Shown here piece by piece: positions 45,368-54,656 of a stretch of 64,000 bases of DNA. The stretch is from assembly GCA_028824015.1 (NCBI GenBank), contig JAPPFC010000017.1, positions 1 to 64,000 on the forward strand, read 5' to 3'. The notes beneath the pieces are model-generated. The model saw only the letters and a list, made by a program, of their open reading frames with translations. It was not told the DNA's origin and did no database searches. Position 1 is the first letter of the stretch; each line of letters begins with the position of its first letter. The translations under genes and the position numbers were made by a program. Origin of the DNA: a bacterium. GTDB taxonomy: Bacteria; Actinomycetota; Acidimicrobiia; Spongiisociales; ZC4RG35.

Positions 45368-46459
45368 ATGGCGCTGGCCTGGCTGGCGTTAGCGGGGTTT
45401 CGGTCCTACCGGGAGTTACAGTGGACGCCGTCGGCGGGGGTCAATCTCGTGGTCGGCGGCAACGGGGTGGGCAAGACAAACCTGCTGGAGGCGGTGGGGA
45501 TGTTGTTCACGGGCGCCTCCTTCCGGGGGGCGCCGGATCGGGCGCTGGTCGCAGTCGGCCGGGACATGGCGGCAGTCAGAGGAGGGACCGATGACGCCGC
45601 GCCGCACACGATCGAGTTGGTCGTGCACCGGACGGAGCGGCGACGCCTTCTCCTCAACGGATCACGTCCTGCCCGGTTGAGCGATTTGGCGGGGGCCGGG
45701 AGAGTGCTGGTGTTCATCCCCGAGCATCTCGATCTGGTGAAGGGCGGTCCCACGAGGCGGAGGGAGTGGCTGGACGAGACCGCCGGTTTGCTGTGGCCCT
45801 TGGCCCGAGCTGACCAGGCTGAGTACCAGAAGACCCTGCGTCACCGCAATGCCTTCTTGAAGACGGGGGATAGGGAGGATCGGGTGACACTGGAGGTTTG
45901 GGACCAGCGGCTTGCGATCTCCGGGGCGAGGGTGATGGCTGCCCGGGCCCGCGCCTTCCACCAGGTGGAGAGACCGGTGACCCGGGCGGTGTCGGATATT
46001 GCCGGGATGAACGAGCGGATGTCGATCGACTATCGGTCCGACTGGGGCGGCGGACTCGATCCGACCGTGGCCACGGCCGATTGGGAGCGGTGTTTGCAGG
46101 AGTCGTTGGAGGGGCGCCGCAACCGCGACTTTCTGGTTGGCTCAACCACTGTGGGCCTACACCGGGACGATCCCATCCTGACCCTGAACGACCACGATGC
46201 GCGCCTCTACGCCAGTCAGGGTGAACAGCGTACCTTGGCCCTGGCCCTGCGCCTGGGCGTCTTCCAGTCCGTGGAGGAGGCCGCCGGCGCCCGCCCCATC
46301 CTGGTGCTGGATGATGTGTTCAGCGAACTGGACCGGGACCGGGCGGAGGCATTGGTGGAGTGGCTGCCCGCCACCCAGACCTTCATCTCGGCCGTGGAGG
46401 AGGAGAAGACGCCGATCGCGGGGGATGTGTGGCGAGTTACCCCGGGGTCCGTCAGGTGA
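45368..46459 (+). CDS. recF: DNA repair ATPase RecF
   Basis: SMC-like ATPase loading RecA at gaps. N-terminal LAGFRSYRELQW and Walker A VGGNGVGKTNLLEA, C-terminal signature SQGEQRTLALALRL and Walker B PILVLDDVFSELD. 363 residues. Directly abuts dnaN; overlaps the DUF721 gene as GTGA. Confidence 0.96.
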   Translation: MALAWLALAGFRSYRELQWTPSAGVNLVVGGNGVGKTNLLEAVGMLFTGASFRGAPDRALVAVGRDMAAVRGGTDDAAPHTIELVVHRTERRRLLLNGSRPARLSDLAGAGRVLVFIPEHLDLVKGGPTRRREWLDETAGLLWPLARADQAEYQKTLRHRNAFLKTGDREDRVTLEVWDQRLAISGARVMAARARAFHQVERPVTRAVSDIAGMNERMSIDYRSDWGGGLDPTVATADWERCLQESLEGRRNRDFLVGSTTVGLHRDDPILTLNDHDARLYASQGEQRTLALALRLGVFQSVEEAAGARPILVLDDVFSELDRDRAEALVEWLPATQTFISAVEEEKTPIAGDVWRVTPGSVR

Positions 46460-46764
46460 ACCGTTCGTCCTCGGAACCGATCCCCGCGGGATATCAGGTG
46501 GAGGAGGCCCTGGCAATGATGGGGGTCCCCCGGGTTGCGGCCAGTCTGCGCATTCGCCGGGAGTGGAGGGACCTCGTCTCGGGAGACTGGCGCGACAAGG
46601 CCCGGCCCATGGTTTTGGAGGAGGGATGCCTGGTGGTGGAGGTCCGTTCACAGATGGACGCAGCCCTGCTCCGGTATGGAACCGCCGCCCTGGCAGAGCA
46701 GGTGAACGCCGGGCTGGGCTCGCGGGTGGTGACGAGTGTGAAAATAACTATTCCTCGTACTTGA
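46456..46764 (+). CDS. DUF721 (DciA-like) protein
   Basis: A 102-residue protein of the DUF721/DciA family in its conserved place between recF and gyrB. Text such as EEGCLVVEVRSQMDAALLRYG fits the KH-like core. In other bacteria DciA helps load the replicative helicase; that role is inferred. GTG 46456 overlaps the recF stop. Confidence 0.88.
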   Translation: MNRSSSEPIPAGYQVEEALAMMGVPRVAASLRIRREWRDLVSGDWRDKARPMVLEEGCLVVEVRSQMDAALLRYGTAALAEQVNAGLGSRVVTSVKITIPRT

Positions 46765-46841
46765 GGGAATGAAACCCCAGGTCAGAGGCGGTTTGGAGTC
46801 ATGCGAACAGGAGAGAAAATGCAAAGATTGTCACAGGGTTC

Positions 46842-46850
46842 TGCTAAAAT
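46842..46850 (+). promoter_or_regulatory. possible gyrB promoter (extended -10)
   Basis: TGCTAAAAT is an extended -10 element in the 170-base leader between DUF721 and the chosen gyrB start; the -35 region is weak. Confidence 0.4.
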
Positions 46851-46935
46851 AATGTCAGTGTTGCCAGGGGTCGCCGACCCGCCTTTTCAGGCGACCCGTC
46901 CCGCCCGTTTCGCGAGAGAAAGCATTGAGCAGACA

Positions 46936-48849
46936 GTGACCATCACAGAGCGTTACTCCGCCAAGGACATCGTTGTCCTGGAGGGACTGGAAGCGGTACG
47001 GCGCCGACCCAGCATGTACATCGGCTCGACCGGTCCGAGAGGGCTTCACCACCTGGTGTGGGAGGTGGTGGACAACGCCATCGACGAGGCGATGGCCGGG
47101 CACTGCACTCTCATTGACGTGACCCTTCAGAAGGATGGTTCGGTACGGGTCTCCGACAACGGGCGAGGTATCCCGGTGGGCCTTCACACCCAGACGAGGA
47201 TGTCGGCTCTGACCACCGTGCTCACCGTGCTGCACGCCGGTGGCAAATTCGAGAAGGGATCCTATCAAGTGTCCGGCGGCCTGCACGGGGTGGGCGTGTC
47301 GGTGGTCAACGCCCTTTCGGAGCGCCTTGACGCCGAGGTTCGGCGGGAGGGCCGGATATGGACCCAGAGTTTCGAGAAAGGCTTGCCGATGGGGAAAGTG
47401 GAGAAGGGGCGGAAGGTGGCCCGTACGGGCACCACTATCACCTTTCTTCCGGACACCGAGATCTTCCGGGAGACGCGGACCTTCTCCCGGGCCACGGTGG
47501 CCTCCCGGTTGCGGGAGTTGGCTTATCTGAACCGGAACCTCCGGATCCGGTTGACCGATGGGCGGGAGAGTCCTGCCCATACCGAGTCCTTCCAGTACAA
47601 GGGGGGGATCCGGGATTTCGTTGCTCATCTGAACCGCAAGAACGATGTCGTGAACGCCCGTCAGATCGTGGTGGAAGATCAGGACGAGGATGCCGAAATG
47701 GAGTTGGCCCTGCAGTGGACCACGGGCTACCAGGAGAACGTGCTCTCGTTCGTCAACAACATCAGGACCGCCGAGGGGGGGACCCACGAGGAGGGATTCC
47801 GTCGAGCCCTGACCAAGGTCGCCAACGAGTTCGGCAGGGCCAAGAACCTCATCAAGGAGAGGGAGTCCAACCTGACCGGGGAGGACGCCCGGGAAGGGCT
47901 GACCGCGGTCCTGTCGGTGAGGGTGAAGAACCCGCAGTTCGAGGGACAGACCAAGACCAAGCTGGGCAACACCGAGATCCGCTCCTACGTGGAGAAGGCT
48001 CTGAACAAAGCCCTCCCGGAGTGGTTGGAGAAGCACTCGCCCGAGGCCCGGGCGATAATTACCAAGGCGCTCGGAGCGGCCAAGGCCCGGGAAGCAGCCC
48101 GCAAGGCCCGGGAGTTGACTCGGCGAAAGTCACTCCTCGAGTCCACCAGCCTGCCGGGCAAACTGGTGGACTGCTCCAGCCGGGATCCCTCCGAGAGCGA
48201 GTTGTTCATCGTCGAGGGGAACTCGGCGGCCGGGCCGGCCAAGCAGGCTCGCGACTCCCGGATCCAAGCCATCCTGCCCATTCGGGGGAAGATCCTCAAC
48301 GTGGAGCGGGCCCGATTGGGGAAGGCCCTCATGAACAAAGAGGTGCGGTCGATCATCACCGCGGTGGGGACCGGCATCGGGGAGGAATTCGATATCGAGA
48401 AGTGCCGTTACCACAAGATCGTGCTGCTCACCGACGCCGACGTGGACGGCTCCCATATCCGCACCTTGCTGCTCACCCTGTTCTTCCGGAACATGCGAGG
48501 ACTGCTGGAAACCGGCTACATCTACATCGCCCAGCCTCCCCTCTACCGGGTCAAGCGGGGCGCCAAGGTGATCTACCTGAAGAACGATGCCGAGTTGGAG
48601 GCATTGCGGCAAAAGCACCCCAGGATCAACCCCACCCGCTTCAAGGGCCTGGGAGAGATGAACCCCGATGAGTTGTGGGACACCACCATGAACCCCGGGA
48701 CGCGCACCCTCCTGAAGGTGCAGACCAACAACCTGGCCGCGGTGATGGAGGAGAATGAATTGTTCCGGACCCTGATGGGCGATGACGTCCCAGCCCGGCG
48801 GGAGTACATCCGAACTCACGCCTCGGACATCCGCTTTCTCGACGTATGA
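46936..48849 (+). CDS. gyrB: DNA gyrase subunit B
   Basis: ATPase subunit of gyrase. GHKL ATPase motifs (EVVDNAIDEAMAGHC; GLHGVGVSVVNALS), TOPRIM EGNSAAGPAKQARD and DADVDGSHIRTLLL are intact. The frame is open from ATG 46801, but family proteins begin close to YSAKDIVVLEGLEAV and a promoter-like -10 lies at 46845, so GTG 46936 is my choice; it has no strong ribosome site. About 637 residues. Overlaps gyrA as ATGA. Confidence 0.95.
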   Translation: MTITERYSAKDIVVLEGLEAVRRRPSMYIGSTGPRGLHHLVWEVVDNAIDEAMAGHCTLIDVTLQKDGSVRVSDNGRGIPVGLHTQTRMSALTTVLTVLHAGGKFEKGSYQVSGGLHGVGVSVVNALSERLDAEVRREGRIWTQSFEKGLPMGKVEKGRKVARTGTTITFLPDTEIFRETRTFSRATVASRLRELAYLNRNLRIRLTDGRESPAHTESFQYKGGIRDFVAHLNRKNDVVNARQIVVEDQDEDAEMELALQWTTGYQENVLSFVNNIRTAEGGTHEEGFRRALTKVANEFGRAKNLIKERESNLTGEDAREGLTAVLSVRVKNPQFEGQTKTKLGNTEIRSYVEKALNKALPEWLEKHSPEARAIITKALGAAKAREAARKARELTRRKSLLESTSLPGKLVDCSSRDPSESELFIVEGNSAAGPAKQARDSRIQAILPIRGKILNVERARLGKALMNKEVRSIITAVGTGIGEEFDIEKCRYHKIVLLTDADVDGSHIRTLLLTLFFRNMRGLLETGYIYIAQPPLYRVKRGAKVIYLKNDAELEALRQKHPRINPTRFKGLGEMNPDELWDTTMNPGTRTLLKVQTNNLAAVMEENELFRTLMGDDVPARREYIRTHASDIRFLDV

Positions 48850-51302
48850 CCGAGGAGACGCCTCCCCTGAATCCCACCCTCTACATGGGCCCGGAGATCG
48901 GCCTGACCGAGGAGATGTCCCAGTCCTTCATGGACTACGCCATGTCGGTGATAGTCGCCCGAGCCTTGCCCGACGTGCGGGACGGGTTGAAGCCGGTGCA
49001 GCGGAGGATCATCTACTCCATGAGCCAGGCCAACCTGGTCCCGAATGGCCGGCACCGCAAGTGCGCCACGGTGGTGGGAGACGTGATGGCCCGCTTCCAT
49101 CCCCACGGCGACCAGGCGATCTACGACGCCCTGGTGCGCCTGGGCCAGGATTTCAGCCTGGGCCACCCCCTGGTGGACCCGCAGGGTAACTTCGGCAGCG
49201 TCGAGGACCCGCCGGGCCAGATGCGCTACACCGAGTGCCGGCTGTCGGAGATCGCCATGTCGATGCTGGAGGGCATCGACGAGGACACGGTGGACTTCGT
49301 GGAGAACTACGACGGTGAACATCGCGAGCCGGTGGTGCTCCCCTCGCGCTACCCCAATCTCCTGGTAAACGGAGCTCAGGGAATCGCGGTGGGGATGGCC
49401 ACCAACATCCCTCCCCACAACCTGGGCGAGGTGATAGACGCCTGCATTTATCTATTGGACAATCCGGATTGTCCGTCTGCCGACCTCCTGAAGTACGTCA
49501 GGGGGCCGGACTTCCCTTCCGGGGGAGAGATCGTGGCCGACGACGCCGTGAAGCAGGCTCTGATCACCGGCCGGGGCTCGGTCAAGGTGAGAGCGGTTGC
49601 TGAGCCCACCGAGATCCGGCCGGGGCGCACGGCCATAGTGGTAACCGAGCTTCCATACCAGGTCTCCCAGGACCGGGTGTTGAAGAAGATCGCCGACCTG
49701 GTGAACCAGAAGGAGATCGCAGGGATCGCCGATCTCCGCAACGAGTCCTCGTCGCGGGTGGGCACCCGGTTGGTCATTGAGTTGAAGAGGGGCGCCGTCC
49801 CCGAGGTGATCCAGAACCAGCTCTACAAGCGGACTCAACTCCAGAGCAACTTCGGGGTGAACATGGTGGCGCTGGTGGACGGCGTTCCCCGCACGATGGG
49901 CATCGCGGAGGCCCTCGGTCACTATCTCGACCAGCAGATGGAGGTGGTGGAGCGGAGGACCCGGTTCCGGCTCGATAAGGCCTCGGCTCGCGCCCACATC
50001 CTGGAGGGCCTGTGCATCGCGGTGGACAATATCACCGAGGTAATAGCGGTGATTCGCTCCTCGGCAAACACCCCCGAGGCGCGTTCTCGCCTGGCAGACC
50101 GGTTCGAACTCTCCGAGATCCAGGCCAACGCCATCCTGGAGATGCCGCTCAGGCGCCTCACAGCCCTGGAGTCCGAGAAGCTGGCCGCAGAACTCGCCCG
50201 GCTTCTGGAGGTGATAGCCGACCTGGAGGATATCCTGGCCAAGCCCCCCCGCCGATGGGCAATCATCCGCGACACCCTCAAGGAGGTCCGACAGAAGCAT
50301 GCCGTGACCCGCCGCAGCAGGCTGATAGATGAACTGGGCGAGATGTCGATCGAGGACCTGATCGCCGACGAGGAGTTGATCATCACCGTTTCGCGGAGCG
50401 GGTATGTGAAGTCTGTGGACGCCAAGTCCTATCGCACGCAGGGACGGGGCGGTCGGGGCGTGAAAGCCGCCGGGCTGGCCGAGGACGATGTCATCTCGCA
50501 CCTGGTGCACACCACTGCCCACTCCTACCTACTGTTTTTCACCAATCGGGGAGTGGTTCACCGGTTGCGGGCCCACGAGATACCCCGCCAATCACGAACC
50601 GGCAAGGGGGTGCTGGCCCATGCCGTGCTGCCCATCGAGCCGGAGGAGCGGATCGAAGCGATCATCGACACCCGCGACTATGAGACGGTGAAATACCTGG
50701 TGATGTTCACCCGTCAGGGGATGGTGAAAAAGACCGAACTCAAGGCCTATGAATCCCAATACAAGACTCTTCGGGCCATCAACCTCTCACCCGGTGACGA
50801 GTTGGTGGCGGTCCGCACCACCAACGGGGACAACGATCTGTTGCTCTTCACCGAGAAGGGCCAGGGACTTCGCTTTCACGAGCGGGGAATTCGCGCCACG
50901 GGCAGAGCCACTCGGGGAGTGATAGGAATGCGGCTGGTCAAAAAGAACGATCGCGTGGTGGGGGCCTGTTCCGACATGGAGGGTGACGAAGTGCTGCTGG
51001 TTACCTCTAAGGGGTTCGCCAAACGAACCAAGGTGAGCCGCTTTCCGTTGCACAACAGGAGAGGTCAGGGAGTGATCGCCATCAAGCTGTCTCAGGCAAG
51101 AGGCGTGCTGGTGGGCGCGCGGACGGTTGGTCCCGAGACCGAGGTGATGCTGATCTCGTCACAGGGCATCGCCATCCGCACCGCGGTTTCTTCGGTAAGC
51201 GTGCAAAGCCGGACGGCCACGGGTGTGAGGGTCCAACAGGTAGGAGAGGACGGGACGCTGTCGGCGTTCGAGATCGTTCCCACCGAAAACGGGGACGGCT
51301 GA
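48846..51302 (+). CDS. gyrA: DNA gyrase subunit A
   Basis: Cleavage-rejoining subunit, 818 residues, with catalytic Tyr in MRYTECRL and a C-terminal beta-pinwheel including the GyrA-box QGRGGRGV. In the quinolone-determining region residue 90 (same number as in M. tuberculosis; E. coli 83) is Gln: [10 protein letters not shown]. Asp94 is kept. Confidence 0.97.
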   Translation: MTEETPPLNPTLYMGPEIGLTEEMSQSFMDYAMSVIVARALPDVRDGLKPVQRRIIYSMSQANLVPNGRHRKCATVVGDVMARFHPHGDQAIYDALVRLGQDFSLGHPLVDPQGNFGSVEDPPGQMRYTECRLSEIAMSMLEGIDEDTVDFVENYDGEHREPVVLPSRYPNLLVNGAQGIAVGMATNIPPHNLGEVIDACIYLLDNPDCPSADLLKYVRGPDFPSGGEIVADDAVKQALITGRGSVKVRAVAEPTEIRPGRTAIVVTELPYQVSQDRVLKKIADLVNQKEIAGIADLRNESSSRVGTRLVIELKRGAVPEVIQNQLYKRTQLQSNFGVNMVALVDGVPRTMGIAEALGHYLDQQMEVVERRTRFRLDKASARAHILEGLCIAVDNITEVIAVIRSSANTPEARSRLADRFELSEIQANAILEMPLRRLTALESEKLAAELARLLEVIADLEDILAKPPRRWAIIRDTLKEVRQKHAVTRRSRLIDELGEMSIEDLIADEELIITVSRSGYVKSVDAKSYRTQGRGGRGVKAAGLAEDDVISHLVHTTAHSYLLFFTNRGVVHRLRAHEIPRQSRTGKGVLAHAVLPIEPEERIEAIIDTRDYETVKYLVMFTRQGMVKKTELKAYESQYKTLRAINLSPGDELVAVRTTNGDNDLLLFTEKGQGLRFHERGIRATGRATRGVIGMRLVKKNDRVVGACSDMEGDEVLLVTSKGFAKRTKVSRFPLHNRRGQGVIAIKLSQARGVLVGARTVGPETEVMLISSQGIAIRTAVSSVSVQSRTATGVRVQQVGEDGTLSAFEIVPTENGDG

Positions 51303-51342
51303 CCGGGGCGGCGGCAGGAGTAGGGGCGCCGGTAGTCTCTAG

Positions 51343-51849
51343 ATGGTGTTGGACGCGCAGCCCACCCACTCGGTCCACCGGGTCCGAAGGATTGTCCGTC
51401 GGGTGGATCCATGGACGGTGCTGAAGGTCTCTTTCATCGTTTATATGGTGGCGGCTTTCGGCTTCATGCTGGCCTCGGTGATGTTCTGGGAGGTCGTGGA
51501 GAGATCGGGCATTCCCCAGAAGATCACCGACTTCCTGATCCAGATCACTCTTCTGGATGAAGGGGAGGCGCCTTTCTCGAACACCGAGCAATTCATCCGC
51601 CTCTCGGCGATTCTGGCGGTGGCCTGGGCGGTCCTGTCCAGCGGACTCACCACTCTCGGGGCGATCATGTACAACCTGGTGGCCGACGTGGTAGGGGGGG
51701 TGGAGGTGGTGCTGTTGGAGGAGAACGTGGTTCCGGTGCTGGTGGCCGCCCCTCCCTCCGAGACGGTCCGGGTCGAGCCGTTTTCCGCTGCCGAGCAACC
51801 CGGTCCCGCCGGCGCCGATCAACCCACCATGTTGGTGGAGTCGGAGTAG
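51343..51849 (+). CDS. DUF3566 membrane protein
   Basis: A 168-residue protein with two membrane segments (VSFIVYMVAAFGFMLASVMF and an Ile/Leu/Ala-rich one) separated by an external loop, in the typical actinobacterial position after gyrA (Rv0007-like). Starts with VRRVDPWTVLKVSF, the family entry. TAGTCT lies five bases before the ATG, so the message may be leaderless. Function unknown. Confidence 0.88.
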   Translation: MVLDAQPTHSVHRVRRIVRRVDPWTVLKVSFIVYMVAAFGFMLASVMFWEVVERSGIPQKITDFLIQITLLDEGEAPFSNTEQFIRLSAILAVAWAVLSSGLTTLGAIMYNLVADVVGGVEVVLLEENVVPVLVAAPPSETVRVEPFSAAEQPGPAGADQPTMLVESE

Positions 51850-51900
51850 CTCCGACGCTGGTGGGGCGGGGCTAGGACCCCCTGATCCGGCGGGAAGAAC

Positions 51901-53367
51901 TCAAAGGAGGAGGCCGCTGGTGTCCTCGACGTCTTCCTCTCTCATCAGCACGGCCGGCAGGATGGCCAGAAGAGACAGGAATCCCGTGATCATGAAGAGG
52001 TTCTGGAACACGGTAACGCCTGCTCCTATCAAGACGGCCTCGGTCTCCTCGAAGGTCGGTCCCAGGGCCACATCGCCGGTCAGGCTGTAAAAGCGTTCGA
52101 TGCCCCAGGCGGACAGGGCCGCCAGCCCCAACGCCATCCCCACCATTCGCGATGCCGTGACCAACGAGGCCGCCGCGCCCCAATAGTGGCTCGGGGCGGC
52201 GCTCAACGCGCTGACCCCTATGGGCGGGATGACCAACCCGAATCCCAGACCTGCCATCACCAGGGGCAAGGTCAGCCGGAGTTCTTCCACCTGGGTCTCC
52301 CAGCCACTCATGATCAACAAGCCCGCTCCCATGAACACCAAGCCAACGGCGCAAACCGACTTCACTCCGGCCCAGCGGAGGATGTAGCCCCCCACCACCG
52401 CTCCCACCGGAATGGCAGCGGTCAGACGAAGCAACTGGAGGACACTGTCCAAGGCCCCCTTCTCCATGACCGTGGCGGCCATGAGCGGCACTGCCACCAG
52501 GGCGATGATCAGAGCGACTCCCACCAGGAACTGGGTGATGTTGGCAGAGAGGAATGCCCTGGATCTGTACAGGAAAGGGGCCAGCAGTGGCTGGACGGAG
52601 CGTTTTTCCACCAAGACCAATGCGATCACCAGGACCGCTCCGACGGCTACCAGGAGATACGGGATGAGGGACTCTCCCGAGAAAATGGCCCGCTGGGACA
52701 GTCCGGCGGTCAAGAAGATGAGCGATGCTCCCAGCACCAGCGCTCCGAAGTAGTCCATCTTGGCCGCGGGATTGGGGCGGTTCGGCAGGATGGCCATGAG
52801 CCCGATCAGAATGAAGCTCTGAGGTATGTCGAGCCAGAATATCCACCGCCAGCCGAGCAGTTCGATGATCGCTCCTCCATAGAGAGGGCCCAAGACCGAC
52901 CCGGCTTCGGCCGCCGCAGCCACCAGTCCGATGGCAATTCCTCTTCTCTGCGGCGATACTGCCGCCACCGCCATTGCCAGACCTATAGGTACGGTGGCGC
53001 CTCCCCCGACGGCCTGGATCACCCTGGCGGAGACTATCCACTCGAAGTTGGGCGCCAGCGCCACGAACAACGACCCTATCGAGAACACGACCAGAGAGGC
53101 TTGGAACATCCTGATGCGCCCATGGACGTCGGACAGGCGCCCACCCAATGGCATGGCCACCGTGTAGGCGACCAGGTACCCGGTGACGATCCAGGATGCC
53201 CTGTCCAGGTCGGTGAGGGGGATCTCCAAGTCCACCATGACGCCCGGCAACGCAGCCACCACCACGGTCTGATCCAAAGCAGTTGAAAATACCCCCAGGC
53301 AGATGATCGCCAGTACACCCGATTCGGAGGAGGCTATGGATGTGAAGCGCTGGCTAACGCCCTTCAC
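51901..53367 (-). CDS. MFS transporter, DHA2/P55-like
   Basis: A 488-residue membrane protein with about 14 hydrophobic segments. MFS motif A GGRLSDVHGRIRMF and the N-terminal LDQTVVVAALPGVMVDL place it among DHA2-type proton-driven exporters. It begins at GTG 53367, overlapping the stop of an LprG/LppX-like lipoprotein gene (GTGA). Mycobacterial P55 (Rv1410c) is organised the same way with LprG and exports lipids/lipoglycans, so a similar lipid or drug export role is likely but inferred. Confidence 0.87.
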   Translation of the reverse strand: MKGVSQRFTSIASSESGVLAIICLGVFSTALDQTVVVAALPGVMVDLEIPLTDLDRASWIVTGYLVAYTVAMPLGGRLSDVHGRIRMFQASLVVFSIGSLFVALAPNFEWIVSARVIQAVGGGATVPIGLAMAVAAVSPQRRGIAIGLVAAAAEAGSVLGPLYGGAIIELLGWRWIFWLDIPQSFILIGLMAILPNRPNPAAKMDYFGALVLGASLIFLTAGLSQRAIFSGESLIPYLLVAVGAVLVIALVLVEKRSVQPLLAPFLYRSRAFLSANITQFLVGVALIIALVAVPLMAATVMEKGALDSVLQLLRLTAAIPVGAVVGGYILRWAGVKSVCAVGLVFMGAGLLIMSGWETQVEELRLTLPLVMAGLGFGLVIPPIGVSALSAAPSHYWGAAASLVTASRMVGMALGLAALSAWGIERFYSLTGDVALGPTFEETEAVLIGAGVTVFQNLFMITGFLSLLAILPAVLMREEDVEDTSGLLL

Positions 53368-54107
53368 TGCCCGGATCCGAGGTCCGGGAGTTGGATGTCG
53401 ACGGGTACGTCGATGCCCTCGATGACCAGAAGACGGACGGTCTCGGGTGCGTCGTCGTCGTAGATCTGGCCGGCGATCCTTATCTGCTTCAGGGCATGGT
53501 CGGTTTCGCCGATCCACAGGTTGAGGCTCACCGGGTGGCCTGGATCGACGGACGAGATGAGGGCCGACAACTGCTCGGACGACAGGGTCCCGTCAACGCG
53601 AACGGTCTGGGCGCCATCCAGAGACTCCTTACCTGCGACAACTGCTCCGTCCTTGAGGGTGGTGAGCAGATCCCGCAACGTGAAGCCCAACCCCGCGAAA
53701 TTGAAGGGCACCTGGTCCAGGGGCAGGGGATTCCACGGCGCGTCCGCGGAGAGCTTGATGTACGCCTCCTCCCCGACCGCCATCATCTCTATCTCCACAA
53801 AGCCGAATCCGGGCGCCTCCACATCCACAACCATCCTGAAGCTGTCAGGCGCCTCTACGTCTGTTTCCATCCTCTTGAAGGTGGTCCCGAAGAATTTGGC
53901 CCCGGACTCCAGTTCGTCGACCATGCTGAACTTTGCCGTCGCCATGCCGGCCATTACCTCCCCCGCACCGGTCAGCAGGGCGTCCAAGTCGACGTCCGGG
54001 GCAGGCTCGGGCTCAGGCTCCGCTCCGCAGGCGGCCATCAAGAACAGGAGAGCCATCATCGAAACGACGATTGACAGCCTCCGGGAAAGTGTGTTGGACA
54101 GGTTCAT
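53364..54107 (-). CDS. LprG/LppX-family lipoprotein
   Basis: About 247 residues with a signal peptide ending FLMAAC and an acidic-Pro linker (GAEPEPEPAP), then an LppX/LprAFG-like lipid-carrier fold (for example MATAKFSMVDELESG, DGTLSSEQLSALIS). In mycobacteria LprG hands lipids to or from the P55 transporter encoded next to it. The ATG at 54107 directly follows AAGGAG with no spacer, which is unusual, but no better in-frame start exists before the signal peptide. Confidence 0.82.
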   Translation of the reverse strand: MNLSNTLSRRLSIVVSMMALLFLMAACGAEPEPEPAPDVDLDALLTGAGEVMAGMATAKFSMVDELESGAKFFGTTFKRMETDVEAPDSFRMVVDVEAPGFGFVEIEMMAVGEEAYIKLSADAPWNPLPLDQVPFNFAGLGFTLRDLLTTLKDGAVVAGKESLDGAQTVRVDGTLSSEQLSALISSVDPGHPVSLNLWIGETDHALKQIRIAGQIYDDDAPETVRLLVIEGIDVPVDIQLPDLGSGQ

Positions 54108-54396
54108 CTCCTTGATTCGACCATCCAGCCGCCAAACGGCAATCTCACGCGGGTGGGACCCATCGCGTGCTAGCACATCACGCGTCGGCCGTGCGGCCAA
54201 GGCCTGTTCCAGCGCACTTCTCCAGTGTAACCAGCCCACTGCCCGCGACCAGTGGCATCCCGCTCCGCACATTCCCTCGCAACCCGGGTTGACAGAACTC
54301 CAGTGGGCCGACGCCTCGGAAGTGGCCCGCCGGCGATGGATGCAGGGCCGGAATGCAGGCCTCGCGGTTTCTCGACGCGGAGTCTTCGACGATGTT

Positions 54397-54474
54397 TGGT
54401 GGGCCCACCTGGATTTGAACCAGGGACCTCATCCTTATCAGGGATGCGCTCTAACCAACCTGAGCTATGAGCCC
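54397..54474 (-). tRNA. tRNA-Ile (GAT)
   Basis: Cloverleaf: acceptor GGGCTCA/TGGGCCC, D-arm GCTC..GAGC, anticodon stem CATCC/GGATG with loop CTGATAA (anticodon GAT), T-arm CCTGG TTCAAAT CCAGG. CCA appears encoded (ACCA at the 3' end). It is on the minus strand upstream of the LprG-like gene. Confidence 0.96.
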
Positions 54475-54656
54475 GGAAAAGCTACATCCTAACCCTGTTG
54501 ATTCCGGGCAGGGACCGGTTTTGGTCGGCTCTCTCCCCCGATTGTCCCGGCACCTTGGTTCTCCCAGGCAGCCAGTTGGAGGCGAGGGGCCGCCCGCAAC
54601 TATCGTTCGGAGCGATAGGGTTCCGGGATGCTCGGACGAGAAAGCGGAAGAGTGAA

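Noticed and set aside
46801-46935. N-terminal extension of GyrB from ATG 46801
   Set aside because: Contains a promoter-like extended -10 and no family similarity before the YSAKDI region.
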